From NCBI GenBank assembly GCA_044356745.1, contig JBIKVP010000046.1, forward strand, positions 1-15,647: a stretch of 15,647 nt of DNA, in the 5' to 3' direction. A program made the translations under genes and the position numbers. The DNA comes from JBIKVP01 sp044356745 (GTDB taxonomy: Bacteria; Pseudomonadota; Alphaproteobacteria; Rhizobiales; Beijerinckiaceae). This document shows, one piece after another, positions 7,961-14,277 of the stretch. Below the pieces are notes generated by a model. It was not told where the DNA came from, ran no database searches, and saw only the letters and a program-made list of their open reading frames with translations. The first letter of the stretch is position 1. Every line of letters begins with the position of its first letter.

Positions 7961-8002
7961 GCTTAAGTCAGAAGAAAACCCTTCACCTACAAAGACTTGA
8001 GT
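7961..8002. terminator. Hairpin between convergent flgD and atpC, possible bidirectional terminator
   Basis: GCTTAAGTC (7961-7969) pairs with GACTTGAGT (7994-8002) over nine positions including two G-U pairs. The loop contains a second small stem (GAAG/CTTC). It lies in the 137-base gap between two convergent operons, where termination is expected. The trailing T-run is short (TTTC), so the call is tentative. Confidence 0.35.
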
Positions 8003-8054
8003 TTCTATCAACTGCTCGTTTGCCCAAATCTTACGTATCAAAAACGATGTGCTG

Positions 8055-8453
8055 TTAATGCGTTACTGCATCCTGAAGCGCAACGAGTTCATCAAGTTTG
8101 TCTTGTGCAGCTTGACGCATCGCGTCAGATTTTGCGTCGGCAAGATCCTCACGTGCATTTTTAATCTGGGATGCTAGTTGCTCTGGATTAACATCTGCGA
8201 GGAGCACAGCGTGTTCCGCCAAAATGGTTAGTCCGTTTGAAGCAACATCCGCAAAACCACCGCGCACATAAAGGCGCTTTGTTTCGCCCTTTGTCACCAC
8301 GACGACAACACCCGCTTTGAGTGCACTCATCATCGGTGAATGACCGCGAAACACCTGAAACAGACCTTCAGTTCCGGGCACAACAACGCTATCCACGTCG
8401 CCAGAAAATAGGATTTTCTCAGGAGCAACCAGATCAAGATGGAAAGGGGTCAT
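8055..8453 (-). CDS. atpC: F1-ATP synthase epsilon subunit
   Basis: Central-stalk subunit of F1 that binds gamma, contacts the c-ring and can inhibit ATP hydrolysis. It has 132 residues. The N-terminal beta-sandwich starts MTPFHLDLVAPEKILFSGDV and includes VVVPGTEGLFQVFRGHSPMM, both hallmarks of the family. The C-terminal helical hairpin is Ala/Asp-rich (NAREDLADAKSDAMRQAAQ). The second in-frame ATG (8453) is preferred over the one at 8465 because TGAGG sits six bases before it and it matches the usual epsilon N-terminus. It is the last gene of the F1 operon, separated from atpD by a 100-base spacer with inverted heptamer repeats, longer than usual for this junction. Confidence 0.93.
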   Translation of the reverse strand: MTPFHLDLVAPEKILFSGDVDSVVVPGTEGLFQVFRGHSPMMSALKAGVVVVVTKGETKRLYVRGGFADVASNGLTILAEHAVLLADVNPEQLASQIKNAREDLADAKSDAMRQAAQDKLDELVALQDAVTH

Positions 8454-8487
8454 CAGATACCTCATCTAAACGAAGGAGTTTATAGAT

Positions 8488-8546
8488 GAATGGCCAATAG
8501 TGAATAGATTAAAAAAGCTCTATTCGCTACTGGCTACTCGCCATTC
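8488..8546. repeat. Inverted heptamer-repeat element in the atpD-atpC spacer
   Basis: On the plus strand the right side (8520-8546) is a run of related heptamers: TATTCGC, TACTGGC, TACTCGC, CATTC. The left side (8488-8507) is the same family in inverted orientation; its complement reads TATTCAC, TATTGGC, CATTC. The outer ends GAATGGC/GCCATTC and the inner ends GAATAG/CTATTC pair perfectly, with a 12-base AT-rich loop between. In the atp transcript this would form a long imperfect hairpin between the atpD stop and the atpC start. The element occupies most of the spacer and resembles dispersed heptamer-based repeats seen in some genomes. Confidence 0.6.
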
Positions 8547-8553
8547 GCTTCTA

Positions 8554-10038
8554 TCAAGCGGCTTCAGCTGCCAAACGCTGTGCCTTCTCAACAGCTTCTT
8601 CAATCGTACCAACCATGTAGAACGCTGCCTCTGGCAGATGATCGTACTTGCCTTCACACAGACCTTTAAAGCCTTTGATGGTGTCTTCAAGCATCACGAG
8701 CTTCCCAGGTGAACCTGTGAACACCTCAGCAACGAAGAATGGTTGACTTAAGAAGCGCTCAATTTTACGCGCACGTGCCACAGCAGTTTTATCTTCTTCG
8801 GACAATTCATCCATGCCCAAAATGGCGATAATGTCTTGCAAGGCTTTATAACGCTGAAGAATCTGTTGAACCTGACGTGCAACTGCATAATGCTCTTCAC
8901 CGACAACCAATGGTGACAACATGCGCGATGTTGAATCAAGCGGATCAACGGCAGGATAAATTCCTTTTTCCGCAATAGAGCGCGACAAAACGGTCGTTGC
9001 ATCCAAGTGTGCGAATGATGTTGCAGGTGCAGGATCGGTCAAGTCATCGGCCGGCACGTAAATCGCCTGAACCGATGTAATCGAACCTTTTGTCGTTGTT
9101 GTAATGCGCTCTTGCAGTGCACCCATGTCGGTGGCCAATGTCGGCTGATATCCAACCGCTGACGGAATACGGCCGAGCAACGCGGACACTTCAGAACCAG
9201 CTTGCGTAAAGCGGAAAATGTTATCGACGAAGAACAGAACGTCTTGCCCCTGATCGCGGAAATGTTCTGCAACCGTCAAACCTGTGAGCGCAACGCGCGC
9301 ACGTGCCCCTGGAGGCTCATTCATCTGTCCGTAAACGAGAGCACATTTTGAGCCTTCACCACCGCCTTTTTTATTCACGCCTGATTCGATCATTTCATGA
9401 TAAAGATCGTTTCCTTCACGAGTACGCTCCCCCACACCTGCGAACACAGAGTATCCACCGTGTGCTTTAGCAACGTTGTTGATCAATTCCATGATGAGAA
9501 CGGTTTTACCCACACCCGCACCACCGAACAAACCAATTTTACCGCCCTTTGCATAAGGCGCGAGCAAATCAACGACCTTAATGCCTGTCACAAGAATTTG
9601 TGCTTCTGTTGATTGTTCAGCATAGCTTGGCGCTGGCTGGTGAATGGCGCGAAGCGCTTCACCCTTGACAGGTCCCGCTTCGTCAACAGGCTCACCAATC
9701 ACGTTCAAAATGCGGCCAAGCGTTTCAGCACCAACAGGCACTTTAATCGGCGCACCCGTATCAGATACAGGCTGACCACGCACGAGACCTTCGGTGGTAT
9801 CCATCGCGATACAACGCACGGTGTTTTCACCCAGCTGCTGTGCAACCTCAAGCACGAGACGGTTATCATTGTTCGTGGTTTCAAGCGCATTCAGAATGGC
9901 AGGCAAATCGCCATCAAACTTCACGTCAACCACAGCACCGATCACTTGAACGATGCGACCTGATGCGATGGGCGCTTTAACAGGTTTAGCACTCGTTTTG
10001 GTGCTCACATCTTTCACAACTGCCTCTTTTTTGGCCAT
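8554..10038 (-). CDS. atpD: F1-ATP synthase beta subunit (catalytic)
   Basis: Catalytic nucleotide-binding subunit of F1 that makes ATP from ADP and phosphate. The 494-residue protein has the beta-barrel start GRIVQVIGAVVDVKF at 27-41, the P-loop GGAGVGKT at 172-179, GERTREGNDLYHEM, and the DELSEED loop at 410-416 that transmits torque to gamma. Before the barrel is a Lys/Ala-rich leader of about 25 residues (MAKKEAVVKDVSTKTSAKPV), an extension seen in several alphaproteobacterial beta subunits. AAAGGAG lies seven bases before the ATG at 10038; an in-frame extension upstream to 10095 has no support. Its upstream neighbour is ohr rather than atpG, which is unusual. A short hairpin (10071-10087) precedes the ribosome binding site. 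Confidence 0.97.
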   Translation of the reverse strand: MAKKEAVVKDVSTKTSAKPVKAPIASGRIVQVIGAVVDVKFDGDLPAILNALETTNNDNRLVLEVAQQLGENTVRCIAMDTTEGLVRGQPVSDTGAPIKVPVGAETLGRILNVIGEPVDEAGPVKGEALRAIHQPAPSYAEQSTEAQILVTGIKVVDLLAPYAKGGKIGLFGGAGVGKTVLIMELINNVAKAHGGYSVFAGVGERTREGNDLYHEMIESGVNKKGGGEGSKCALVYGQMNEPPGARARVALTGLTVAEHFRDQGQDVLFFVDNIFRFTQAGSEVSALLGRIPSAVGYQPTLATDMGALQERITTTTKGSITSVQAIYVPADDLTDPAPATSFAHLDATTVLSRSIAEKGIYPAVDPLDSTSRMLSPLVVGEEHYAVARQVQQILQRYKALQDIIAILGMDELSEEDKTAVARARKIERFLSQPFFVAEVFTGSPGKLVMLEDTIKGFKGLCEGKYDHLPEAAFYMVGTIEEAVEKAQRLAAEAA

Positions 10039-10070
10039 GACCAAACTCCTTTGTGTTATTCGTTTTAATC

Positions 10071-10087
10071 CCGCACGATAAGTGCGG
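10071..10087. promoter_or_regulatory. Small hairpin in the atpD leader
   Basis: CCGCAC and GTGCGG form a perfect six-base stem around a five-base loop (GATAA on the plus strand), about 30-50 bases before the atpD start on the minus strand. On that strand it is followed by GATTAAAAC, not a T-run, so it is not an intrinsic terminator. It could protect a processed 5' end or influence atpD translation; that is inference. Confidence 0.35.
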
Positions 10088-10112
10088 ATGGGCATACACC
10101 CTTTTTAATTTT

Positions 10113-10166
10113 GATCCGGCACACAAGCGCAGACGAGCGTTCGCCCTTGCGCTCTTCGAGCGGATC
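10113..10166. repeat. Nested inverted repeat just after ohr
   Basis: GATCCG (10113-10118) and CGGATC (10161-10166) are perfect complements. Inside them AGCGCA (10126-10131) and TGCGCT (10148-10153) are too, with seven unpaired bases on each side between the two stems. The structure starts immediately after the ohr stop on the minus strand. No T-tract follows in the direction of transcription, so it may be an mRNA-stabilising structure, a factor-dependent attenuator or a remnant of an inserted element. Confidence 0.4.
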
Positions 10167-10167
10167 T

Positions 10168-10578
10168 TTAGACCAATGTCAAAACCACAGGCACGTTGCC
10201 GCGCGTCGCTTTGGAATACGGACAAATTTGATGCGCGTCATCAAGAATCTGACGTGCTTTAGTTTCATCAACCCCAGGCATACGCACTTTGAGCTCAACG
10301 CTCAGCGCAAAACTGGTGTCATCTTTATTGAGTGTCACAGCAGCTGTGATTTGCGCATCAGCAGTATCAACACCATGCTTTTTACCCATCGCTAAAATAG
10401 CTTGTCCGAAGCAAGATGAATATCCAAGCGCAAAAAGCTGCTCAGGATTCATGCCATCACCTGCCCCGCCCATCTCTTTTGGCAAAGACATAGCTAAAGC
10501 CATGCCTCCAGCATCCAGAATAGCGCGTCCATTACGGCCGCCTTTGGTTGTTGCTGATGTGCTATACATACTTTTCAT
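10168..10578 (-). CDS. ohr: Organic hydroperoxide resistance protein Ohr (OsmC/Ohr family)
   Basis: Cytosolic thiol peroxidase that reduces organic and fatty-acid hydroperoxides, in other bacteria with lipoyl proteins as reductant. The 136 residues match family length. The two catalytic cysteines are C56 (GYSSCFG) and C119 (ICPYSKATRGN). The conserved Arg (GGRNG, R15) and Glu (NPEQLF, E47) that shape the active site are present, which identifies Ohr rather than OsmC. The gene lies between the F1 operon genes atpG and atpD on the same strand. The ribosome binding site is weak; the AT-rich 36-base gap upstream contains TATAAA-like sequence and could hold its own promoter. Neither an ohrR regulator gene nor a recognisable OhrR box was seen. 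ATG at 10578 or 10569 are both possible starts. Confidence 0.95.
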   Translation of the reverse strand: MKSMYSTSATTKGGRNGRAILDAGGMALAMSLPKEMGGAGDGMNPEQLFALGYSSCFGQAILAMGKKHGVDTADAQITAAVTLNKDDTSFALSVELKVRMPGVDETKARQILDDAHQICPYSKATRGNVPVVLTLV

Positions 10579-10614
10579 CCAATAAGTTATTTTATATTCT
10601 GTATTTAGCCTATT

Positions 10615-10983
10615 CTAGTCCAGCTTCAAAGACAATAGTCTTTTTTTAACTGAAATCGCATCATTTCTACTAAGACATTCCAGTATAAACCAGCGACCGT
10701 CTAAATATAATAATTTTACACACCACGGCTTAAACCACGCCCAAACTACAAAAATAGAAGATAAAATTACGCAAAAAGCTAAAAAAATATTTAGCATTGA
10801 TATATAAATGTTTTTTGAAATCACAAACCAAGCTAACAAAGCAGAGGACAAAATAGCACATAAAGCTGAAAACAATAATAGAGTGTAATATTTTTTGAAT
10901 TCTTTTACATCTGCAATCATATTACGTCTGATTGAATGTCCGCCAACTAGTATACTTTCATTATTTTGGCTTGAATTTTGCAT
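10615..10983 (-). CDS. Orphan AT-rich two-helix membrane protein inside the F1 operon
   Basis: I do not recognise this 122-residue protein. It starts MQNSSQNNESILVGGHSIRR with a polar N-terminus. Two hydrophobic helices follow at about 33-55 (TLLLFSALCAILSSALLAWF) and 59-83 (ISMLNIFLAFCVILSSIFVV), then a cytoplasmic-looking basic tail with LLYLDGRWFILECLSRND. The layout of two helices followed by a 'DGRW' strand loosely recalls small YgfX-like membrane proteins, but that is a weak resemblance. The ATG lies two bases after the atpG stop, and GGAGG inside the end of atpG precedes it by ten bases, so translation probably follows atpG. By hand count 10621-10980 has about 30% G+C, whereas two lines of atpG that I counted average near 48%. 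This suggests foreign origin or weak constraint. Confidence 0.72.
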   Translation of the reverse strand: MQNSSQNNESILVGGHSIRRNMIADVKEFKKYYTLLLFSALCAILSSALLAWFVISKNIYISMLNIFLAFCVILSSIFVVWAWFKPWCVKLLYLDGRWFILECLSRNDAISVKKRLLSLKLD

Positions 10984-10985
10984 TA

Positions 10986-11861
10986 TTACAATGCCTCCGC
11001 ACCAGAAATAATCTCAATCAATTCTTTCGTGATCATTGCTTGGCGTGAACGGTTGTATTTCATCGTTTGTTTTTTGATCATTTCGCCAGCATTACGGGTT
11101 GCACTGTCCATTGCCGACATGCGCGACCCTTGTTCAGACGCTGCGTTTTCAAGCAATGCACGGAAAATCTGCACAGTGATATTACGTGGCAACAATGTTT
11201 CGAGAATACCCGCTTCATCCGGCTCATAATCATACACGGCATCAGAGCCACCACTTGATGACGCTGATATATCTGCTGGAATGATACGTTGCGCTGTAGG
11301 AATTTGTGAGATCACAGATTTGAATTTTGAATAAAACAATGTTGCTTCATCGAATTCGCCATCTTCAAACAGATTGAAGACGCGACTAGCAACACTTTCA
11401 GCTTCCTGAAAACTGAGCGCTTTAATTGAGCGAAAATCAACAACATCAATGATCTGGCGTTCAAATTGACGTTTTAAAGCATCGTGTCCCTTTTTGCCCA
11501 CGCAGATAATCTTGATGGTTTTACCCTGATTAATGAGCGCATTAGCTTTTTCTCGCACGAGACGCACGATGGACGAGTTAAACCCCCCACACAAACCACG
11601 TTCTGCTGTACACACAATCAAAAGCTGCACTTTATCAGAACCCGTTCCGGCCAAAAGACGCGGCGCCCCCTCAGAGCTCGCAAGACCTGATGCAAGATTA
11701 GCCAATACCTTTTCCATACGCTCGGAGTAAGGACGCGCTGATTCAACAGCATTTTGCGCACGACGCAGTTTCGCTGCTGCCACCATTTGCATGGCTTTGG
11801 TGATTTTCTGCGTCGCCTTAACCGAGGCGATCCGGTTTCGAAGGTCTTTTAACGAGGGCAT
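10986..11861 (-). CDS. atpG: F1-ATP synthase gamma subunit
   Basis: Rotary central shaft of F1. The 291-residue protein has the N-terminal helix MPSLKDLRNRIASVKATQKI with TKAMQMVAAAKLRRAQ, the Rossmann-like middle with CTAERGLCGGFNSSIVR, and the C-terminal helix with SAMDSATRNAGEMIKK and NRSRQAMITKELIEI, which together form the coiled-coil shaft. It starts at ATG 11861 with a modest AGAAG ribosome binding site. Upstream, the spacer to atpA is 142 bases and holds an inverted REP-like pair. Downstream, the orphan membrane gene begins two bases after its stop, so the normal atpG-atpD junction is broken. Confidence 0.96.
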   Translation of the reverse strand: MPSLKDLRNRIASVKATQKITKAMQMVAAAKLRRAQNAVESARPYSERMEKVLANLASGLASSEGAPRLLAGTGSDKVQLLIVCTAERGLCGGFNSSIVRLVREKANALINQGKTIKIICVGKKGHDALKRQFERQIIDVVDFRSIKALSFQEAESVASRVFNLFEDGEFDEATLFYSKFKSVISQIPTAQRIIPADISASSSGGSDAVYDYEPDEAGILETLLPRNITVQIFRALLENAASEQGSRMSAMDSATRNAGEMIKKQTMKYNRSRQAMITKELIEIISGAEAL

Positions 11862-11893
11862 GGCTACTTCTTTCTGAGCACGGGAAGCTCATC

Positions 11894-11982
11894 CCGTCAT
11901 GCCCGCACTTGTTGCGGGTATCCACGTCTTTGAAAGCATGGTTTCAAGGCATGGATGCCAAGGACAAGCCTTGGCATAACGG
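11894..11982. repeat. Inverted pair of 33-bp REP-like palindromes between atpA and atpG
   Basis: Copy one (11894-11926) begins CCGTCATGCCCGCA and ends GCGGGTATCCACG; it contains the hairpin CCCGCA-CTTGT-TGCGGG. Copy two (11950-11982) lies in the opposite orientation; its complement begins CCGTTATGCCAAGG and ends GGCATCCATG, with the hairpin GCCAAGG-ACAAG-CCTTGGC on the plus strand. The ends are conserved while the stems differ but stay self-complementary, the usual pattern of REP elements maintained as structures. The 23 bases between also form an inverted repeat (CTTTGAAA/TTTCAAGG), so the pair makes one long cruciform of about 89 bases. Similar 'GTCATGCCCG...CGGGCATCCA' repeats are common between genes in Alphaproteobacteria. 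Confidence 0.75.
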
Positions 11983-12003
11983 TGATGGTTCAAGCACTTT
12001 AAA

Positions 12004-13533
12004 TCAAGCAAAACTCTTCGTGAAGGATTCAACAGTTGCCTTAAGTTTAGCAGCAGTTTCGTCCGTCAAATCTTTTGTCGTGCGAATGGATTCGAGAATA
12101 GCAGCATTTGCGCCACGCAAGTTGGCAAGCAACCCATCTTCGTAAGCTTTAATGCGATTGAGTGGCAGATTATCGAGATAACCATTCACACCCGCATAAA
12201 TCACGCAGACTTGCTCTTCCATTTTAAGTGGTGAAAACTGTGATTGTTTGAGCAATTCTGTCAAACGCGAACCACGGTTGAGCAAACGTTGTGTCGTTGC
12301 ATCAAGATCAGAGCCGAACTGAGCAAACGCCGCCATCTCGCGGTATTGCGCCAATTCCCCTTTGATTTTTCCTGCGACTTTTTTCATCGCCTTGGTTTGC
12401 GCGGCTGATCCCACACGTGACACGGAGAGACCCACGTTCACAGCAGGGCGAATGCCCTGATAGAACAGATCAGTTTCCAAGAAGATCTGACCATCCGTAA
12501 TCGAAATCACGTTGGTTGGAATGTAAGCGGAAACGTCATTCGCCTGTGTTTCAATCACAGGAAGTGCTGTCAAAGACCCTGCACCCTGATCATCATTCAT
12601 TTTCGCCGCACGCTCAAGCAGACGTGAGTGAAGATAAAACACATCCCCCGGATAAGCTTCACGCCCTGGCGGACGACGCAGCAACAAGGACATCTGGCGA
12701 TAAGCAACAGCCTGCTTTGACAAATCGTCATAAATAATCACTGCATGCATACCGTTATCACGGAAGTACTCGCCCATCGCGCAACCCGTAAACGGCGCGA
12801 TAAACTGCATTGGCGCGGCATCAGACGCTGTAGCCGCCACAATAATCGAGTATTCAAGAGCGCCCTGCTCTTCCAGAACTTTCACGAACTGCGCAACAGT
12901 TGAGCGTTTTTGCCCAATCGCAACATAAACGCAATAAAGCTTTTGCTTCTCGTCATTGCTCTGATTAAGCGATTTTTGATTGAGAATGGTATCAAGCGCA
13001 ACAGCGGTTTTACCTGTCTGGCGATCACCGATGATCAATTCGCGCTGTCCGCGTCCAATAGGGATAAGCGCATCAATGGCTTTAAGACCTGTCGCCATCG
13101 GCTCATGAACCGATTTACGCGGGATAATGCCGGGAGCTTTCACATCAACGCGAGCGCGTTTTGTGGTTTTGATCGGCCCTTTGCCATCAATTGGATTGCC
13201 CAGACCATCAACAACGCGGCCAAGCAATTCCTTACCGACAGGCACATCGACGATTGCGCCAGTGCGCTTAACGGTCTGGCCTTCGCTGATCTCACGGTCA
13301 GACCCGAAAATCACGACCCCGACGTTATCCGCTTCAAGGTTGAGCGCCATTCCGCGCACACCTGACTCGAACTCGACCATCTCACCAGCCTGAACCTGAT
13401 CAAGGCCGTGGACGCGGGCAATACCATCCCCCACTGAAAGCACTTGACCGACTTCAGACACCTGAGCGCCTACATCGAAATTTTTGATCTGGTCTTTGAG
13501 AATAGCGGAGATTTCCGCAGCACGCAGTTCCAT
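12004..13533 (-). CDS. atpA: F1-ATP synthase alpha subunit
   Basis: Non-catalytic nucleotide-binding subunit of the F1 hexamer that supplies the arginine finger to the beta active site. The 509-residue protein begins MELRAAEISAILKDQIKNFD. It has the barrel segment VGDGIARVHGLDQVQAGEMV, the P-loop GDRQTGKT at 169-176, and SVSRVGSAAQTKAMKKVAG, which includes the conserved Arg region. AAAGAGG precedes the ATG at 13533 by seven bases; an in-frame extension to 13572 would overlap atpH and lacks the family N-terminus. The spacing from atpH is 19 bases, consistent with one transcript. Confidence 0.97.
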   Translation of the reverse strand: MELRAAEISAILKDQIKNFDVGAQVSEVGQVLSVGDGIARVHGLDQVQAGEMVEFESGVRGMALNLEADNVGVVIFGSDREISEGQTVKRTGAIVDVPVGKELLGRVVDGLGNPIDGKGPIKTTKRARVDVKAPGIIPRKSVHEPMATGLKAIDALIPIGRGQRELIIGDRQTGKTAVALDTILNQKSLNQSNDEKQKLYCVYVAIGQKRSTVAQFVKVLEEQGALEYSIIVAATASDAAPMQFIAPFTGCAMGEYFRDNGMHAVIIYDDLSKQAVAYRQMSLLLRRPPGREAYPGDVFYLHSRLLERAAKMNDDQGAGSLTALPVIETQANDVSAYIPTNVISITDGQIFLETDLFYQGIRPAVNVGLSVSRVGSAAQTKAMKKVAGKIKGELAQYREMAAFAQFGSDLDATTQRLLNRGSRLTELLKQSQFSPLKMEEQVCVIYAGVNGYLDNLPLNRIKAYEDGLLANLRGANAAILESIRTTKDLTDETAAKLKATVESFTKSFA

Positions 13534-13552
13534 TGTTAAGCCTCTTTGTCGT

Positions 13553-14110
13553 TTAAGATTCTTGCATGGCAAGACGTAGCGAATTCAGTTTTGTTTTAAG
13601 GGATGCATCAATCATCCGTGATCCAAGTTTAACGATCAACCCGCCGATGATGTCCGCATCAATACGTACACTCATTTCAACCGAGCCGCCTGCACGAGCC
13701 TCAAGTGCTCTGCGAAGGTCGTTCTTCTGCGCATCGGATAAAGCGTGAGCTGTCACCACTTGCGCAGCGTGAATATTATTTGCTTGGGCATCAAGACGTG
13801 AAAACGCCTCAATAATCCCTGCAAGCGCTGGCAGACGGCGTTTTGCCGCCACAAAATGAATAAAGTTAGCGAGAATCCCTTTAATGCCGGCCTTAGCCAA
13901 AAGGGCATCAATCGCTTTAATCTGATCAGCGGTCGAAAGTGCGGGGCTTGCGATCATGCGTGCGAGATGAGCGCTTGATTCAATCATCGCCTTAAGATCA
14001 TTGAGATCCCGCGCTACTGCTTGTGTTGATCCTGCGTCTTGCGCGAGATCAAACAACGCCTGCGCATAACGTCCTGAAACACCTGACACGGGGGAAGCTT
14101 CGCCTTGCAT
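13553..14110 (-). CDS. atpH: F1-ATP synthase delta subunit (OSCP-type)
   Basis: Peripheral-stalk subunit that links the top of F1 to the Fo b subunits; homologous to mitochondrial OSCP. It has 185 residues. The N-terminal six-helix domain starts with GVSGRYAQALFDLAQDAG, and the C-terminal part contains DADIIGGLIVKLGSRMIDASLKTKLNSLR, the most conserved delta-subunit stretch. The ATG at 14110 is preferred over an adjacent TTG at 14113; CAGG lies seven bases upstream. It is the first gene of the F1 operon, the standard alphaproteobacterial position, but its upstream neighbour here is the PilZ protein gene. Confidence 0.95.
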   Translation of the reverse strand: MQGEASPVSGVSGRYAQALFDLAQDAGSTQAVARDLNDLKAMIESSAHLARMIASPALSTADQIKAIDALLAKAGIKGILANFIHFVAAKRRLPALAGIIEAFSRLDAQANNIHAAQVVTAHALSDAQKNDLRRALEARAGGSVEMSVRIDADIIGGLIVKLGSRMIDASLKTKLNSLRLAMQES

Positions 14111-14277
14111 CAATAAACCTGTTCTTCAAGCGGATGACTACAAACACGATTACAGCCTCAAATGAATAGACTGTCGCTATAAAAGCGTATCGCTCAGGTC
14201 TGCTAGCACGACAATTCGCCCCACGCAACACTGCTTAAAGTCTTTTTTCAGGATTATCGTTGAACACCGTTCTTGCG
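14111..14277 (-). promoter_or_regulatory. Leader of the atp operon with a weak promoter candidate
   Basis: The 167-base gap before atpH must carry the operon promoter unless atp transcripts continue from the PilZ gene. On the minus strand TTGTCG (14214-14209) and GATACG (14191-14186) are 17 bases apart, a possible -35/-10 pair, but the -10 is a poor match. No terminator with a T-run is evident after the PilZ gene; only a four-base GAAC-GGT-GTTC stem was seen, so read-through is possible. Confidence 0.25.

Noticed and set aside
9397..9963. Open frames on the plus strand inside atpD
   Set aside because: They are antisense to a strongly conserved catalytic gene, lack family resemblance and follow its codon structure as shadows.
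10615..10983. Orphan protein as the alphaproteobacterial ATP synthase zeta inhibitor
   Set aside because: Zeta is a small soluble helical protein, whereas this product has two clear membrane helices and no similarity I can see.
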